Shown: positions 42,357-51,890 of the stretch, one piece after another
Position numbering within the stretch: position 1 is the first letter of the stretch
Layout of the letters: the number at the start of each line of letters is the position of its first letter
DNA from: Nitrospirae bacterium YQR-1
GTDB taxonomy: Bacteria > Nitrospirota > Thermodesulfovibrionia > Thermodesulfovibrionales > Magnetobacteriaceae
Assembly: GCA_039908095.1 (NCBI GenBank)
Contig: JAMOBJ010000002.1
Coordinates: 87,331 to 151,330 of the forward strand
Length of the DNA stretch: 64,000 bases
Direction: 5' to 3'
The notes under the pieces: generated by a model
Seen by the model: the letters and a program-made list of their open reading frames with translations, nothing else
Databases searched by the model: none
Told to the model about the DNA's origin: nothing
Made by a program: the position numbers and the translations under genes

Positions 42357-44441
42357 TTAAAAATTATCAGGCCGCATATCTTTTACTTCCCTAAAACCAT
42401 AACACTTAAATATAGAATAAGTCCTGAGAATTTGTCCACGCTCAGTGACGTTAAAAAGTGCCTGCTCACAGTTGTCAGACGATTGTGCCACAACAGGATG
42501 AATTGTGCCTGAGGTGTCTGTAACGAAGAGGATGTTTATTCTTACTTTGCCGTTTAACGCTCTTAATTTAGCAGCCGCATCATTTATTCCGGGCCACATG
42601 TCATACTCATTCATTCGTCTGCCTAAAGCCACACAGTAAACAACAGGGTTTCCCTTAACATAAAAAGCAAGCTCGGCTGCCACCTGATATTTATCCGAAA
42701 AAACAAGAATTTCACCTCCTGCTTTTTTTAATTCTCTATAGGCGGTGGCCACCTCAGGACCTAGTTGTCTCCAACCGCGCAATCGGGCTGTGGGGTCAAT
42801 ATCAACGGGAAGTCTCAATACCTGCGGGTAATGACTCAGAGCAGTTACAACAACAGCCACTATCAGGGCCGCTTTAACGCTCCTGCGCGTGTGTTTAAAT
42901 TCCATCATGAAGGGCTGCCCTTGTGCTTTATATAAATAGTACCGGCTAAATGCTATTAATGCCGTTATGTAGCCGGTCATAGGCCAGTTTGCCTGCACCT
43001 TACCCTGTATGCTTTTGATTAAAAAAAACACTAACACAGGAGCGGAAAACCAAAAAAGAAATCCGCTCTCATTACCTCTCTGTACCTTATAAAGTCTTAT
43101 GACTGCGATAATCATCAGCACTAAAATCACAGGGGTTACAACCCCCAACTGAGAGCCTATAAACTCAAAAAACTTAACCGGAGATATTATCAGGCCATCC
43201 GCCACATGGGCGTGTCCTGCGGTATGCCTCAGTGTTACCCAGTTGTGCTGCCAGTTCCATATAATCACAGGGCTAAAAACGGCAAGGCTTATGATTAGTG
43301 CAATATATGGTTTTACTGTTTTTAAAATATTTCTCAGCTTAGTATCTGAAAATACGAAAAACAACAAAGCACAGCCGTAAAAAAGTGCCATTGTATATTT
43401 TGATAACAGCCCCAGTCCCACGCAAAAGCCAAGTAAAATCCAGAGGATATAACCACCCTGTCCCTCTACGGCTCCCTTGTATGTCAGGTACAAAGAGATT
43501 ATCCAAAAAAACACAAACGGCGGGTCTATTGTAAAGACAACTCCATAAGTGGCATACAGAGGTAAGAACTGAAAAATAAGGGCTGAGGAGAGACCGATAA
43601 AGTCGTTTTTTTCGTAAAATTTTTGCTCACAATTGTTTCCGCTCTCCTGTCCATAAATAAGCCGGGCAAGTTTGAAGATATAAATACTGCTAAGGGCGGT
43701 AAACAGCACTGCAGGCAGCCGCAGAGCTAAAACATTTACACCTAACACATGAGTAAACACATACATCACGTACATAACAAACGGTCCCTTTGAGTAGTAA
43801 CTAAGCTCAGGGCGTCTGCTACAGTCCCAGTACAAAGCCTCATCCGCGCTTAAATCAAGCGGACCGGCTGTTATGTAATAAACCCTGAATATACTTATAA
43901 CTAAAAGAGAGTAATACAGGATTGCCTCATATGGTGACTTCTTATGTGAATTTCTTGAGGCACGGTATAACAAGATAACCGCAAAAGAAATAATGAGGGC
44001 AAATACGCCCCCCCCGGCAACATCTGATGGATAGTGAACTCCCACATAAACTCTTGAAAATGAAATCAGAGCAGCTGTTATTAATGGCGGCAGCAGCCAA
44101 CGTTTTCTGAAGTGGCTTGATAGAAAATAAACCAGAGAAATAGCATAAGAACAGGAGTTAGCTGCATGTCCAGACGGAAAAGAAAACGATGCTGTGCAGC
44201 CGGCAAGCAGATTTACTCCTTTAAGAACATTACACGGTCTTACCCTCTCTATAAATATCTTCATTGTATTACTAAGCCAGTCGGCAACAATAAAAGTTAA
44301 CAACGGAATTAACAGTATTTCAATAAATGCTCTGACATCAAAAGTGACATGCATCTCCGAGTCCCTTCTGATTTTAACTGCAAGAATTAAGACTGTGTAA
44401 ATGATAAGGAAAATATAACCCTTTGAGGTAATAAAAGGCAT
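42357..44441 (-). CDS. PAP2 phosphatase fused to GT39/ArnT-type glycosyltransferase
   Basis: 694 residues, polytopic. The N-terminal PAP2 lipid-phosphatase domain has all three signatures: K61-x6-R68-P69, PSGH at 89-92, and S129-R-x5-H136 followed by PSD. From about 185 a GT39-type transferase follows, with DLSADEALYWDWS-type loop (here DLSADEALYWDCS) carrying the catalytic acidic pair and about ten helices, then a soluble C-terminal part (about 545-690). The fusion suggests coupled recycling of polyprenyl (di)phosphate with sugar transfer at the periplasmic side. It is followed by UDP-glucose dehydrogenase. No strong promoter was seen in the 279-bp upstream spacer (44442-44720). Confidence 0.87.
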   Translation of the reverse strand: MPFITSKGYIFLIIYTVLILAVKIRRDSEMHVTFDVRAFIEILLIPLLTFIVADWLSNTMKIFIERVRPCNVLKGVNLLAGCTASFSFPSGHAANSCSYAISLVYFLSSHFRKRWLLPPLITAALISFSRVYVGVHYPSDVAGGGVFALIISFAVILLYRASRNSHKKSPYEAILYYSLLVISIFRVYYITAGPLDLSADEALYWDCSRRPELSYYSKGPFVMYVMYVFTHVLGVNVLALRLPAVLFTALSSIYIFKLARLIYGQESGNNCEQKFYEKNDFIGLSSALIFQFLPLYATYGVVFTIDPPFVFFWIISLYLTYKGAVEGQGGYILWILLGFCVGLGLLSKYTMALFYGCALLFFVFSDTKLRNILKTVKPYIALIISLAVFSPVIIWNWQHNWVTLRHTAGHAHVADGLIISPVKFFEFIGSQLGVVTPVILVLMIIAVIRLYKVQRGNESGFLFWFSAPVLVFFLIKSIQGKVQANWPMTGYITALIAFSRYYLYKAQGQPFMMEFKHTRRSVKAALIVAVVVTALSHYPQVLRLPVDIDPTARLRGWRQLGPEVATAYRELKKAGGEILVFSDKYQVAAELAFYVKGNPVVYCVALGRRMNEYDMWPGINDAAAKLRALNGKVRINILFVTDTSGTIHPVVAQSSDNCEQALFNVTERGQILRTYSIFKCYGFREVKDMRPDNF

Positions 44442-44720
44442 AATCGAATCAAAAAAGTTATTTTTCAGCCCTGCATTTATTGCATAAAAAACCTTTTCAT
44501 CAAATAAACCGATATCTGTTAATATACTAAAAATTAAACTCTCCTTGTTTCAGGGGAGGTCTCTTCACCCAATCATACGGTTTTAGACAATACTGCCCCC
44601 ATGTAAAAATTTTTAATTGCCGCTGCCTAATTAATGCCGGAACAGCCCATTATGTTGATACAACGCCGCCAGTTCACCTTTACTCTCATGGTCATTATAC
44701 TACACCCTTATTAATTAATA

Positions 44721-46292
44721 CTATGCAGCAGTAATAAAGCCGGATGCGGGCAGCGTGACTTCTATTATTGTGCCGGTATCTTCAGAGGTCTGCATTGAGA
44801 TGCCACCGTTTTGCGCCTCAGCAATTAAGCGTGCCGAGTACGTCCCTAAACCTGTGCCTCCGCTCTTTCCCATTGTCACAAATTTGTCAAAAAAATTATC
44901 CCGGATTGACTCCGGTACCACTCCGAGATTTTTTATCGCAACTTTTATATTCTTCTCTCCGCCGTCTACGGTAACAAATACCGCACTACCGGCAGGCGCC
45001 GCCTCTGCTGCATTCTTTGTAAGGTTATGAAGCATCGAATAACACAAGAGCTCATCACCAAGAGCGGATATCTCTCCAGCAACCGTTATTTTTGTGTTTA
45101 TCTTTACGTTTTTCGTTGAAAATCCAAGCCGGATCTCTTCTACTACCTTCTCAGCCAATCTGACAATATCAATTGGTTTTGCATTTAACTGATAACGTCC
45201 GGTTTCTATCTTGTAAAGGTCCGTGGATAGATTTACCATGTTAAGCAGCGTGTAAGAGAGGTCCTCGATAGTTTTTAATTGCTCGGAAGTTATGTTTTCA
45301 TGCTTGCCAACACTGTTTATTGTTCCAATTATAGCGGCAAGGGGACTTTTCATATCGTGGCGCACTATATGCTCTACGTCATCACGGAGCCTTGAGTTTT
45401 CCATCATTGTGTCTATGGTGTTTTTAAGTTCCTCATAACCACGGTGATAACGTAAAAAATTTCGTACCCGTGCCCGTAAAACGGTTGGTTTAATTGGCTT
45501 GGTTACATAGTCAACAGCACCAGCCTCCAGTCCCCTAACAATGTTTTCCGGGTCATCCATTGCAGTGAAAAATATAACCGGAATGTCAGAGGTCTCCTCG
45601 TCTGCTTTAAGAGCTTTTATTACGTCAAATCCGTCCATATCAGGCATCATAACATCCAGAAGCACAAGGTCGGGCTTATCCGGCGATTTACATATCTTTA
45701 TAGCCCGTTGCCCATTTGGAGCAACCTTCACACGGTACTCATTCTGCAAAAGACCTGAGATGAGCGTTAAGTTATCCGGCACATCATCTACGGCAAGGAC
45801 GGTAAGAGTTCTGTCCGGTTTTATCTCCAACTCAGGGCCGGCTGAATTGTCAAAAGGACCAGCCTCCTTTGTTTGTTGTGGTTGTTTAACGGTAGGTACA
45901 GGTTGTTTTAAAGTAGTGCGTTGGAGATTTTTCCTGATCTTCTCAGACAGAATTCCACTAGAAAAAGGTTTTAGTATAAAGTCACTCACTCCACTTGCGA
46001 TAGCCTTTTCCACCTGCTGACGATCTACCTCCGCCGTAATCATAATAAACGGAGTGAATTGGTGTTTCTTGTCCTTACGAACCCATGTGAGCAATTCAAG
46101 GCCTGTCATCTGAGGCATATTCCAATCAGAAAGAATTATGTTGACAGGATTACTGCTTAACTTCTTTATTGCGTCCTCTCCGTTTTGAGCTGTAATCATA
46201 TTGGTAAAACCAAGCGTTTTGAGATTACTTATAATAATACTGCGCATTTGGTCGTAATCGTCAACAATTAGAAAAAGCGGTTGACTACTCAT
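44721..46292 (-). CDS. REC-REC-histidine kinase
   Basis: 523 residues, cytoplasmic. The first receiver has phospho-acceptor D56 (SDWNMPQMTG) and the second D213 (LLDVMMPDMDG). Then comes a HisKA-type helix with H312 (VRHDMKSPLAAIIG) and a HATPase domain with N box and GTGLGTYSARLI. No sensor domain is present. It overlaps the upstream sensor gene by 4 bp (ATGA), which suggests that the neighbouring SBP-GAF-PAS protein is its sensor partner. It is the last gene of the array. Confidence 0.9.
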   Translation of the reverse strand: MSSQPLFLIVDDYDQMRSIIISNLKTLGFTNMITAQNGEDAIKKLSSNPVNIILSDWNMPQMTGLELLTWVRKDKKHQFTPFIMITAEVDRQQVEKAIASGVSDFILKPFSSGILSEKIRKNLQRTTLKQPVPTVKQPQQTKEAGPFDNSAGPELEIKPDRTLTVLAVDDVPDNLTLISGLLQNEYRVKVAPNGQRAIKICKSPDKPDLVLLDVMMPDMDGFDVIKALKADEETSDIPVIFFTAMDDPENIVRGLEAGAVDYVTKPIKPTVLRARVRNFLRYHRGYEELKNTIDTMMENSRLRDDVEHIVRHDMKSPLAAIIGTINSVGKHENITSEQLKTIEDLSYTLLNMVNLSTDLYKIETGRYQLNAKPIDIVRLAEKVVEEIRLGFSTKNVKINTKITVAGEISALGDELLCYSMLHNLTKNAAEAAPAGSAVFVTVDGGEKNIKVAIKNLGVVPESIRDNFFDKFVTMGKSGGTGLGTYSARLIAEAQNGGISMQTSEDTGTIIEVTLPASGFITAA

Positions 46293-48244
46293 TTTATTTC
46301 TCCTTCACTATTACACTGTCCTGAACTACCAGACTGTTTCAGTTGCTCTCTTAAGCGTTGCAGCTCCTCAGCCATCCTCTTTTGCTCAGTTATATCCCGG
46401 ACTGTTGCCTGAAGAAATACCGAATCGCCTAATTCCACCCTCGTTAACATAACGGTTGCTGGAAAACTTGTGCCGTCAATCGTTGTGTGTGTCCACTCAA
46501 AGAAGTGATATCCCAGCTCCATAGCCAGCATTATGGCCTGTTGGGCTTTTAGAGATGAGAGCTGCCCATTCGGTTGATATTCCGGTGAAAGGTTCCACGG
46601 TCCCAATTTAACAAACTCCTCCTCAGACTGCACTCTGAAAAGTTTCAGCGTAGCAGGGTTGGCCGATGTAAACATCCACTGAGGCGGGGCAAGGGTCATA
46701 ACTGCATCCTGCATAAATTCAAAAAGCGCCTGATACTGTTCCTTCTGCTTGTTGGTCAGTTCCATAAGACGTTGAGTGTTTAGGTTTCGTTCAATAATTA
46801 CAAGGTTCATTGCTACCACAGGCATAAGCTCATCTATTATAAATTGATAATCCGGAACAAATGGACTTAGTCCTGCCAGCTCAATAACTCCGGTCACTGT
46901 GCCACTGTGTATCACAGGCTGAATTGTGACGCACACAGGGCTTAACTTACCAAACCCACAGGTAATATTAATATAGTCCTTTGCCGGAGCGTCTATATTT
47001 ATGGGCAGCTTGTCTAAAGCACACTGGCCGACAAAACCCTGGCCCGGAGCAAAGGAACCGCCGCTTAGGTCACGCTCGTAACCGTAGCTGCCTGCCGCCT
47101 TAAATAATCCCTCATCCTTGTAATAAACGTAAAGTACCCCATAATCGGCATTTATCAATGGGGTAATGTGAGACAAGAGTTTCTCCGACATCTCCTCTAA
47201 AGACTGCGAACTCTGAATGTCGGCGGAGATTGCCGCTACCTCAGACTTTATAAGAGAGCTTCGTTCAAGACTTTCAGTATATTTTTTAAGCTCCGCCTCG
47301 GCATGTTTACGTTGCAGCACTGCATTTCTTAATTGTCTGTTCCACAGTATAAAGAAAATTATAAGGCAGGTTATGGCAAGGGCTACAGGCCAGAGCTTTC
47401 TCCAGTTAATACCGGTTTGAACTTTGACGGCAACCCAACGATCTTTGATTTGTCTTTTTTCTTGTTCCGTCATGCTCTGAAGCGCCTTGTCAAGGGCTGA
47501 GGCAAGCAGTGGCATATCTTTTCTTACGCCGACGGCTAAGTCATGAGTGTATGGGGTTGGAGATACAATCTCCAGATTTGAAAGCCCAATCTTGTCAATA
47601 TTATAGGCCACTGTGCCAAGGTTATCAATGAGAGCGTCTATATTGCCGGTTGAAAGCTCCCTGAGGGCTGTCTCCACATCCGGCAACTGCACAAGGGATA
47701 ACTCAGGATGCTCAGTCTTAAGGCGACTCTCTATTATTAATCCTTTAACCACACCTGTTTTAAGTCCATTAAGATCAGACAGCCCATTTATCTTTCTGTC
47801 ATGCTGCGCCACTATTACGGATGGATTGGTAGTGTAGGGTTTGGTGAAAAGCAAGAACTTTCTGCGTTCATCAGAAGGCGTTATCTTTGGAATAATATCA
47901 ACCCCTCCTGTCTTTGTGCTCTCAACTGCTTCCTTCCACTTCATGTCTTTTTGAACAATTATGTCAAGATCAAGACGCCTTGCCAGCTCCAAAATAAACT
48001 CGGCACTCATACCCTTATAATGTCCCTTTTCGTCTATAAATTCAAAGGGTGGTCTGCTGCTGTCTATCCCAAGACGGAACTGCTTGCCTTTAAGAAATCC
48101 CCTTTCCTCCGCTGTCAATTCAACTTTTGTGTTACCGCTCTGTGCAAAGAGCTCAGGAGCCGCAACCAGCAGCGTCACACAGGATGTAAACACAAGAAAG
48201 GCTGCTAAAAATATTGAAAGACAATTTCTATATACCACCGTCAT
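46289..48244 (-). CDS. Membrane sensor: solute-binding, GAF and PAS domains, no kinase domain
   Basis: 651 residues. Signal peptide at 1 to about 35. A family 3 periplasmic solute-binding domain (about 48-270; FRLGIDSSRPPFEFIDEKGHYKGM) is followed by a membrane helix (about 283-302), a coiled linker, a GAF domain (about 325-470), a short coiled coil, and a PAS domain (about 490-625) ending RDITEQKRMAEELQRL. The chain then ends. No HisKA, HATPase or GGDEF follows, so it must signal through another protein. The 4-bp overlap with the REC-REC-kinase gene points to that one. Confidence 0.88.
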   Translation of the reverse strand: MTVVYRNCLSIFLAAFLVFTSCVTLLVAAPELFAQSGNTKVELTAEERGFLKGKQFRLGIDSSRPPFEFIDEKGHYKGMSAEFILELARRLDLDIIVQKDMKWKEAVESTKTGGVDIIPKITPSDERRKFLLFTKPYTTNPSVIVAQHDRKINGLSDLNGLKTGVVKGLIIESRLKTEHPELSLVQLPDVETALRELSTGNIDALIDNLGTVAYNIDKIGLSNLEIVSPTPYTHDLAVGVRKDMPLLASALDKALQSMTEQEKRQIKDRWVAVKVQTGINWRKLWPVALAITCLIIFFILWNRQLRNAVLQRKHAEAELKKYTESLERSSLIKSEVAAISADIQSSQSLEEMSEKLLSHITPLINADYGVLYVYYKDEGLFKAAGSYGYERDLSGGSFAPGQGFVGQCALDKLPINIDAPAKDYINITCGFGKLSPVCVTIQPVIHSGTVTGVIELAGLSPFVPDYQFIIDELMPVVAMNLVIIERNLNTQRLMELTNKQKEQYQALFEFMQDAVMTLAPPQWMFTSANPATLKLFRVQSEEEFVKLGPWNLSPEYQPNGQLSSLKAQQAIMLAMELGYHFFEWTHTTIDGTSFPATVMLTRVELGDSVFLQATVRDITEQKRMAEELQRLREQLKQSGSSGQCNSEGEIK

Positions 48245-48300
48245 TGTACAGCCTCATAAGAAATTATTTTCATTTGTTTGTTTTTAAAAGATATTTTATC

Positions 48301-48382
48301 TGTCATTGCCGGCTCCGATCGGGAATCCAGTCTTTCAAAGTCCTCTTTAAGGGACCTTGATTGCCATTTTCACGGCGATGAC
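48301..48382. repeat. REP-like palindromic element that forms the 3' end of the hybrid kinase gene
   Basis: About 82 bp with inverted ends (TGTCATTGCCG at 48301 and the complement of TGTCATCGCCG at 48372-48382), containing GGGAATCCAGTC and CCTCTTTAAGGGAC. Sequences of the form CTGGATTCCCG...GGAATGAC are a common class of dispersed palindromes in bacterial genomes. It lies inside the coding frame and supplies its last codons and stop. Confidence 0.6.
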
Positions 48383-51300
48383 ATCCAGTAACGCCTGCTG
48401 CCGGCTCTGCCTGTGTCTTTGGTCTTATCCAGCGTGCCATCGTACTAAAGAGCTGCCCTACATCTATAGGCTTGACTACGTGGTCGTTCATGCCGTGGTC
48501 AATACACCTCTGCCGGTCTCCCTCCATAGCATTAGCAGTCATCGCTATGATGGGTAATTCATTATATCGGCTATCCTGACGTATTTTTTGTGAGCACTCA
48601 AAGCCGTCCATAACCGGCATCTGGCAATCCATCAGTATGCCGTCATAGTTGGTTTGCCTGATTTTCTCTAACGCTTCCACGCCATTTACTGCAATATCTA
48701 TGCTAAGCCCCGCCTCGGTTAATATCTCAGTAGCCAGCTCACGGTTGACCTCGTTGTCCTCAACAAGCAACACATATGCTCCCCGCAGAGACTGTTCCGC
48801 CTCCATGTAGTCCGCCTTTTTCTGCTGTTTGTGCGGGCGATGTACAACCTCTTTACCTAAGGCCGTCAGGATGGTATCAAGCAGTGTAGAAGGACTTACA
48901 GGTTTAACCAACAATCCGTTTAAATGTACATCCTGTGCCTGCTGTAATAATTCGTCACGGCTATAGGCCGTCACCATTATAAAGGCGGCAGTATGCGCCA
49001 ATTCATTATCCGAGCGAATATTTCGGATTGTCTCCAGGCCATCCATCTGCGGCATATGCCAGTCCATAAGCACAAGACCGTATGGTTTACCGCTTAGCAT
49101 GGACTCCCTGAGTTCCTTTATTGCTTCCATTCCGCTGCCAACGGCTTTAGCGTCAAATTTAAGTGAAATCAACATTGAGAGAAATATCTCCCGTGCACTT
49201 GCATTATCATCTACTACCAATATACGCAGCCCGCTTACATCGGAAGTGGAGAGGGTAAGCTGTCTTTGCACCGGCTGCAGAGCGAATTTTGCCGTAAAAT
49301 AAAACGTGCTGCCCACGCCTGCCTTGCTTTCCACTCCAATCTCACCACCCATCATCTCAACCAAACGCTTGCTTATGGTTAACCCTAACCCTGTACCGCC
49401 GTACTTGCGGGTAGTGGATGCGTCTGCCTGAGAAAAAGCGCTAAACAGTTTCTTTTGCTGCTCCTCCGTTAATCCTATCCCGCTGTCCCTGATTTCAAAA
49501 CGTAACGTAACTGCATCCACTTCAGTTGCTACGCACTTTATAACAACCGTAACCTCACCTTTTTCAGTAAACTTTATCGCATTATTTACCAGATTAACCA
49601 TGACCTGCCCTAAGCGCAGCGGGTCTCCGACAAGGGCGGTGGGGACGTCTGTAGCAATGTTAAAAAGCAGCTCCAGCCCCTTATCCTGAGCCTTTATTAC
49701 AGAGAGGTCGGCAAGGTGCTCCATAACGTCCTGGAGGTCGAAGTCTGTAGTCTCAAAATTCAGTTTACCGGCCTCTATTTTTGAGAAGTCCAGTATGTCG
49801 TTAATTATGCCGAGCAGATTCTTAGCCGCAGTGTCAACTTTTTCCATATAGTTGCGCTGTTTGGTGTTAAGCTCAGTTTGAAGCGCAAGATGGGTCATGC
49901 CAATAATGGCATTCATAGGAGTTCGTATCTCATGGCTCATATTGGCCAGAAAGTCGGATTTCATCTTTGTCGCTTCCTCGGCAATTTCCAAAGCACGTCT
50001 TAGCTCAGCCTCTGCGCGTTTACGCTCGGTGATGTCTCTGAAAACCACCACAATACCAACCAGTTCATTGTTTTTAAAGATTGGTGTTGTGGCATATTCT
50101 GCAGGGAAAGATGAGCCGTCTTTATGCCATAGCACCTCATTGTCAACATTTCTTAGTATGCCGTCTTTTGAGGTCAAATACATAGGACATTCTTCTTGTG
50201 GAAAATCTGAGCCGTCAGGACGGGCATAATGAACCAGTTGATGCATCATCTTACCTTTGAGTTCCTTAGCTGAAAACCCCAGCATCTTTGCACCGGAGCT
50301 GTTGATAAAAGTTATTGAACCCACGGTATCAAGTCCTATGATGCCATCGTTAACAGAGCCTAGTATCAGACGGCTTAACTCCTCTGTTTGTGCGAGGGTT
50401 TCTCTGCTTGCCTGAAGCTCGCGGCTTTGCTGCAAAAGCGCTGTTTTTTGGTTTTCCAGCTCCTCGGTTTGTTCCTCAAGAATGCGTGCCTGCTCGGCAA
50501 GGCGATTGTTATTGTCCTCAAGTTCGTCACGGCGGGCTATCAGTTGCTGCTCTGATGCGGCAAGGGCCTGTGACTGTGCCTGACTCACCTGCAGAAGACG
50601 TTGTGTTTCAACAATACCGGAGAGTATCTCTATGTTCATAGCTACTATCGGCACAATGGCCTCAAGAAGGGCAGTCTTGTCATTGCTAAAGTGCTCTATC
50701 GCCCCCAGTTCTACCACAGCAAGTACGCTATCGCCTTGCACCACTGGTACAATCATGACACTGTGGAGGTTTAGTTTCCCAAGCCCAAGGGTTGTATTAA
50801 TGTGGTCCTGAGAGGGAATAATCAGGGAAATAGTTTTTTTATCAAACGCAGCCTGACCTACCAATCCCTGTCCCATTGAAAAGTGGTCTGTGTGTATTGA
50901 ATCATCACAAGCATAACCGCCGGTTCGTCTGAGGTGTACGTGCTCCTTGTCGTATATATAGAAAGCTCCGTAAACTAACCCCATTATAGAGGCCAGTTTG
51001 GATGTCAGTGTGTTTCCCAGGTCTTTAAAGGTGGAGCATGTTTGCAGGGATTGTGCAATCTCAGCCACAAGGGCCCTGCTCTTGATGAAAGACTCCTGCT
51101 TGCGGGCAACATGACGAAGGATTTCGATAGCACGTCCGATCTCTCCAATTTCATTATTATAGTTCTGATATGGAGCCTCAGAGTCCAATTCTCCCTCCGA
51201 TACCTTACGGATGCTATTACGCAAATCAAGCAATGGAATCGATATCGAGCGTGCCATCATAAGTGATGTTGCTCCGATTATAATAAGCAGAACAATAAGA

Positions 51301-51884
51301 AATGCAAGATTTTTTGTCAAGGCATTGCGGTAGTTTGTCTGTGAGTTTTTATAGAATTTTGCTGCAAATGAGCGTGATTGCTCTATAACGCTCTCCAGAT
51401 GTGTAACCAGTTCTACACTTGGGTTGGAAGCGGTATCCATGGAGCGTTGCCATGCGGCCTCAAAGTCGCCGGCATTTGCCAGCCGCAGTTGCTCTTCCTT
51501 GTAAACTTGCCACTGCTGAAACAATTGCAGAAGTTCACTAATAGGTTTTTTATCACCATAGAAGCTTTTTTGTGCAATAGCAATATGATTCTGAAAATCC
51601 GCCTCATATTTGCGCATCTCCCGTGTCAACTGTTCAATCCTGGTTTTATCGCGTTCCATGATAATGCCTCTGAGTATTCTCCTTGCGTCAACAAGCTCAA
51701 CGTTTGCCTCAAGCAGTGCATTGGTAGTAGTAAAGGGATGTTCATAGAGATTTTCCAGAGTACCTGCCATGTCATGAAACTGCATGAAGTTAAATACTCC
51801 AAAAGCAATCATGGCACAAAAGAGCAAAATAAACCCCACCATAATCTTTCTACGGATAGTAATATTATTAAACCTTTGAAACAT
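48303..51884 (-). CDS. Hybrid histidine kinase: HAMP-GAF-PAS-HisKA-HATPase-REC-REC
   Basis: 1193 residues. TM1 at about 15-37, a four-helix-bundle-type periplasmic domain, TM2 at about 193-213, HAMP (about 212-262), GAF (about 265-420), coiled coil (430-500), PAS (505-620), HisKA with H651 (MSHEIRTPMNAIIG), HATPase (to about 870; GGTGLGLTISKRL), and two receivers (VLMDWHMPQMDG; ILMDCQMPVMDG). The final 27 or so residues (from GCHRRENGNQG to IPDRSRQ) are encoded by a dispersed repeat and have no relation to a protein domain; kinases of this plan often end in an Hpt domain, so this one may have lost it. It starts 6 bp after the HD-GYP gene. Confidence 0.92.
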   Translation of the reverse strand: MFQRFNNITIRRKIMVGFILLFCAMIAFGVFNFMQFHDMAGTLENLYEHPFTTTNALLEANVELVDARRILRGIIMERDKTRIEQLTREMRKYEADFQNHIAIAQKSFYGDKKPISELLQLFQQWQVYKEEQLRLANAGDFEAAWQRSMDTASNPSVELVTHLESVIEQSRSFAAKFYKNSQTNYRNALTKNLAFLIVLLIIIGATSLMMARSISIPLLDLRNSIRKVSEGELDSEAPYQNYNNEIGEIGRAIEILRHVARKQESFIKSRALVAEIAQSLQTCSTFKDLGNTLTSKLASIMGLVYGAFYIYDKEHVHLRRTGGYACDDSIHTDHFSMGQGLVGQAAFDKKTISLIIPSQDHINTTLGLGKLNLHSVMIVPVVQGDSVLAVVELGAIEHFSNDKTALLEAIVPIVAMNIEILSGIVETQRLLQVSQAQSQALAASEQQLIARRDELEDNNNRLAEQARILEEQTEELENQKTALLQQSRELQASRETLAQTEELSRLILGSVNDGIIGLDTVGSITFINSSGAKMLGFSAKELKGKMMHQLVHYARPDGSDFPQEECPMYLTSKDGILRNVDNEVLWHKDGSSFPAEYATTPIFKNNELVGIVVVFRDITERKRAEAELRRALEIAEEATKMKSDFLANMSHEIRTPMNAIIGMTHLALQTELNTKQRNYMEKVDTAAKNLLGIINDILDFSKIEAGKLNFETTDFDLQDVMEHLADLSVIKAQDKGLELLFNIATDVPTALVGDPLRLGQVMVNLVNNAIKFTEKGEVTVVIKCVATEVDAVTLRFEIRDSGIGLTEEQQKKLFSAFSQADASTTRKYGGTGLGLTISKRLVEMMGGEIGVESKAGVGSTFYFTAKFALQPVQRQLTLSTSDVSGLRILVVDDNASAREIFLSMLISLKFDAKAVGSGMEAIKELRESMLSGKPYGLVLMDWHMPQMDGLETIRNIRSDNELAHTAAFIMVTAYSRDELLQQAQDVHLNGLLVKPVSPSTLLDTILTALGKEVVHRPHKQQKKADYMEAEQSLRGAYVLLVEDNEVNRELATEILTEAGLSIDIAVNGVEALEKIRQTNYDGILMDCQMPVMDGFECSQKIRQDSRYNELPIIAMTANAMEGDRQRCIDHGMNDHVVKPIDVGQLFSTMARWIRPKTQAEPAAGVTGCHRRENGNQGPLKRTLKDWIPDRSRQ

Positions 51885-51890
51885 GTTATT

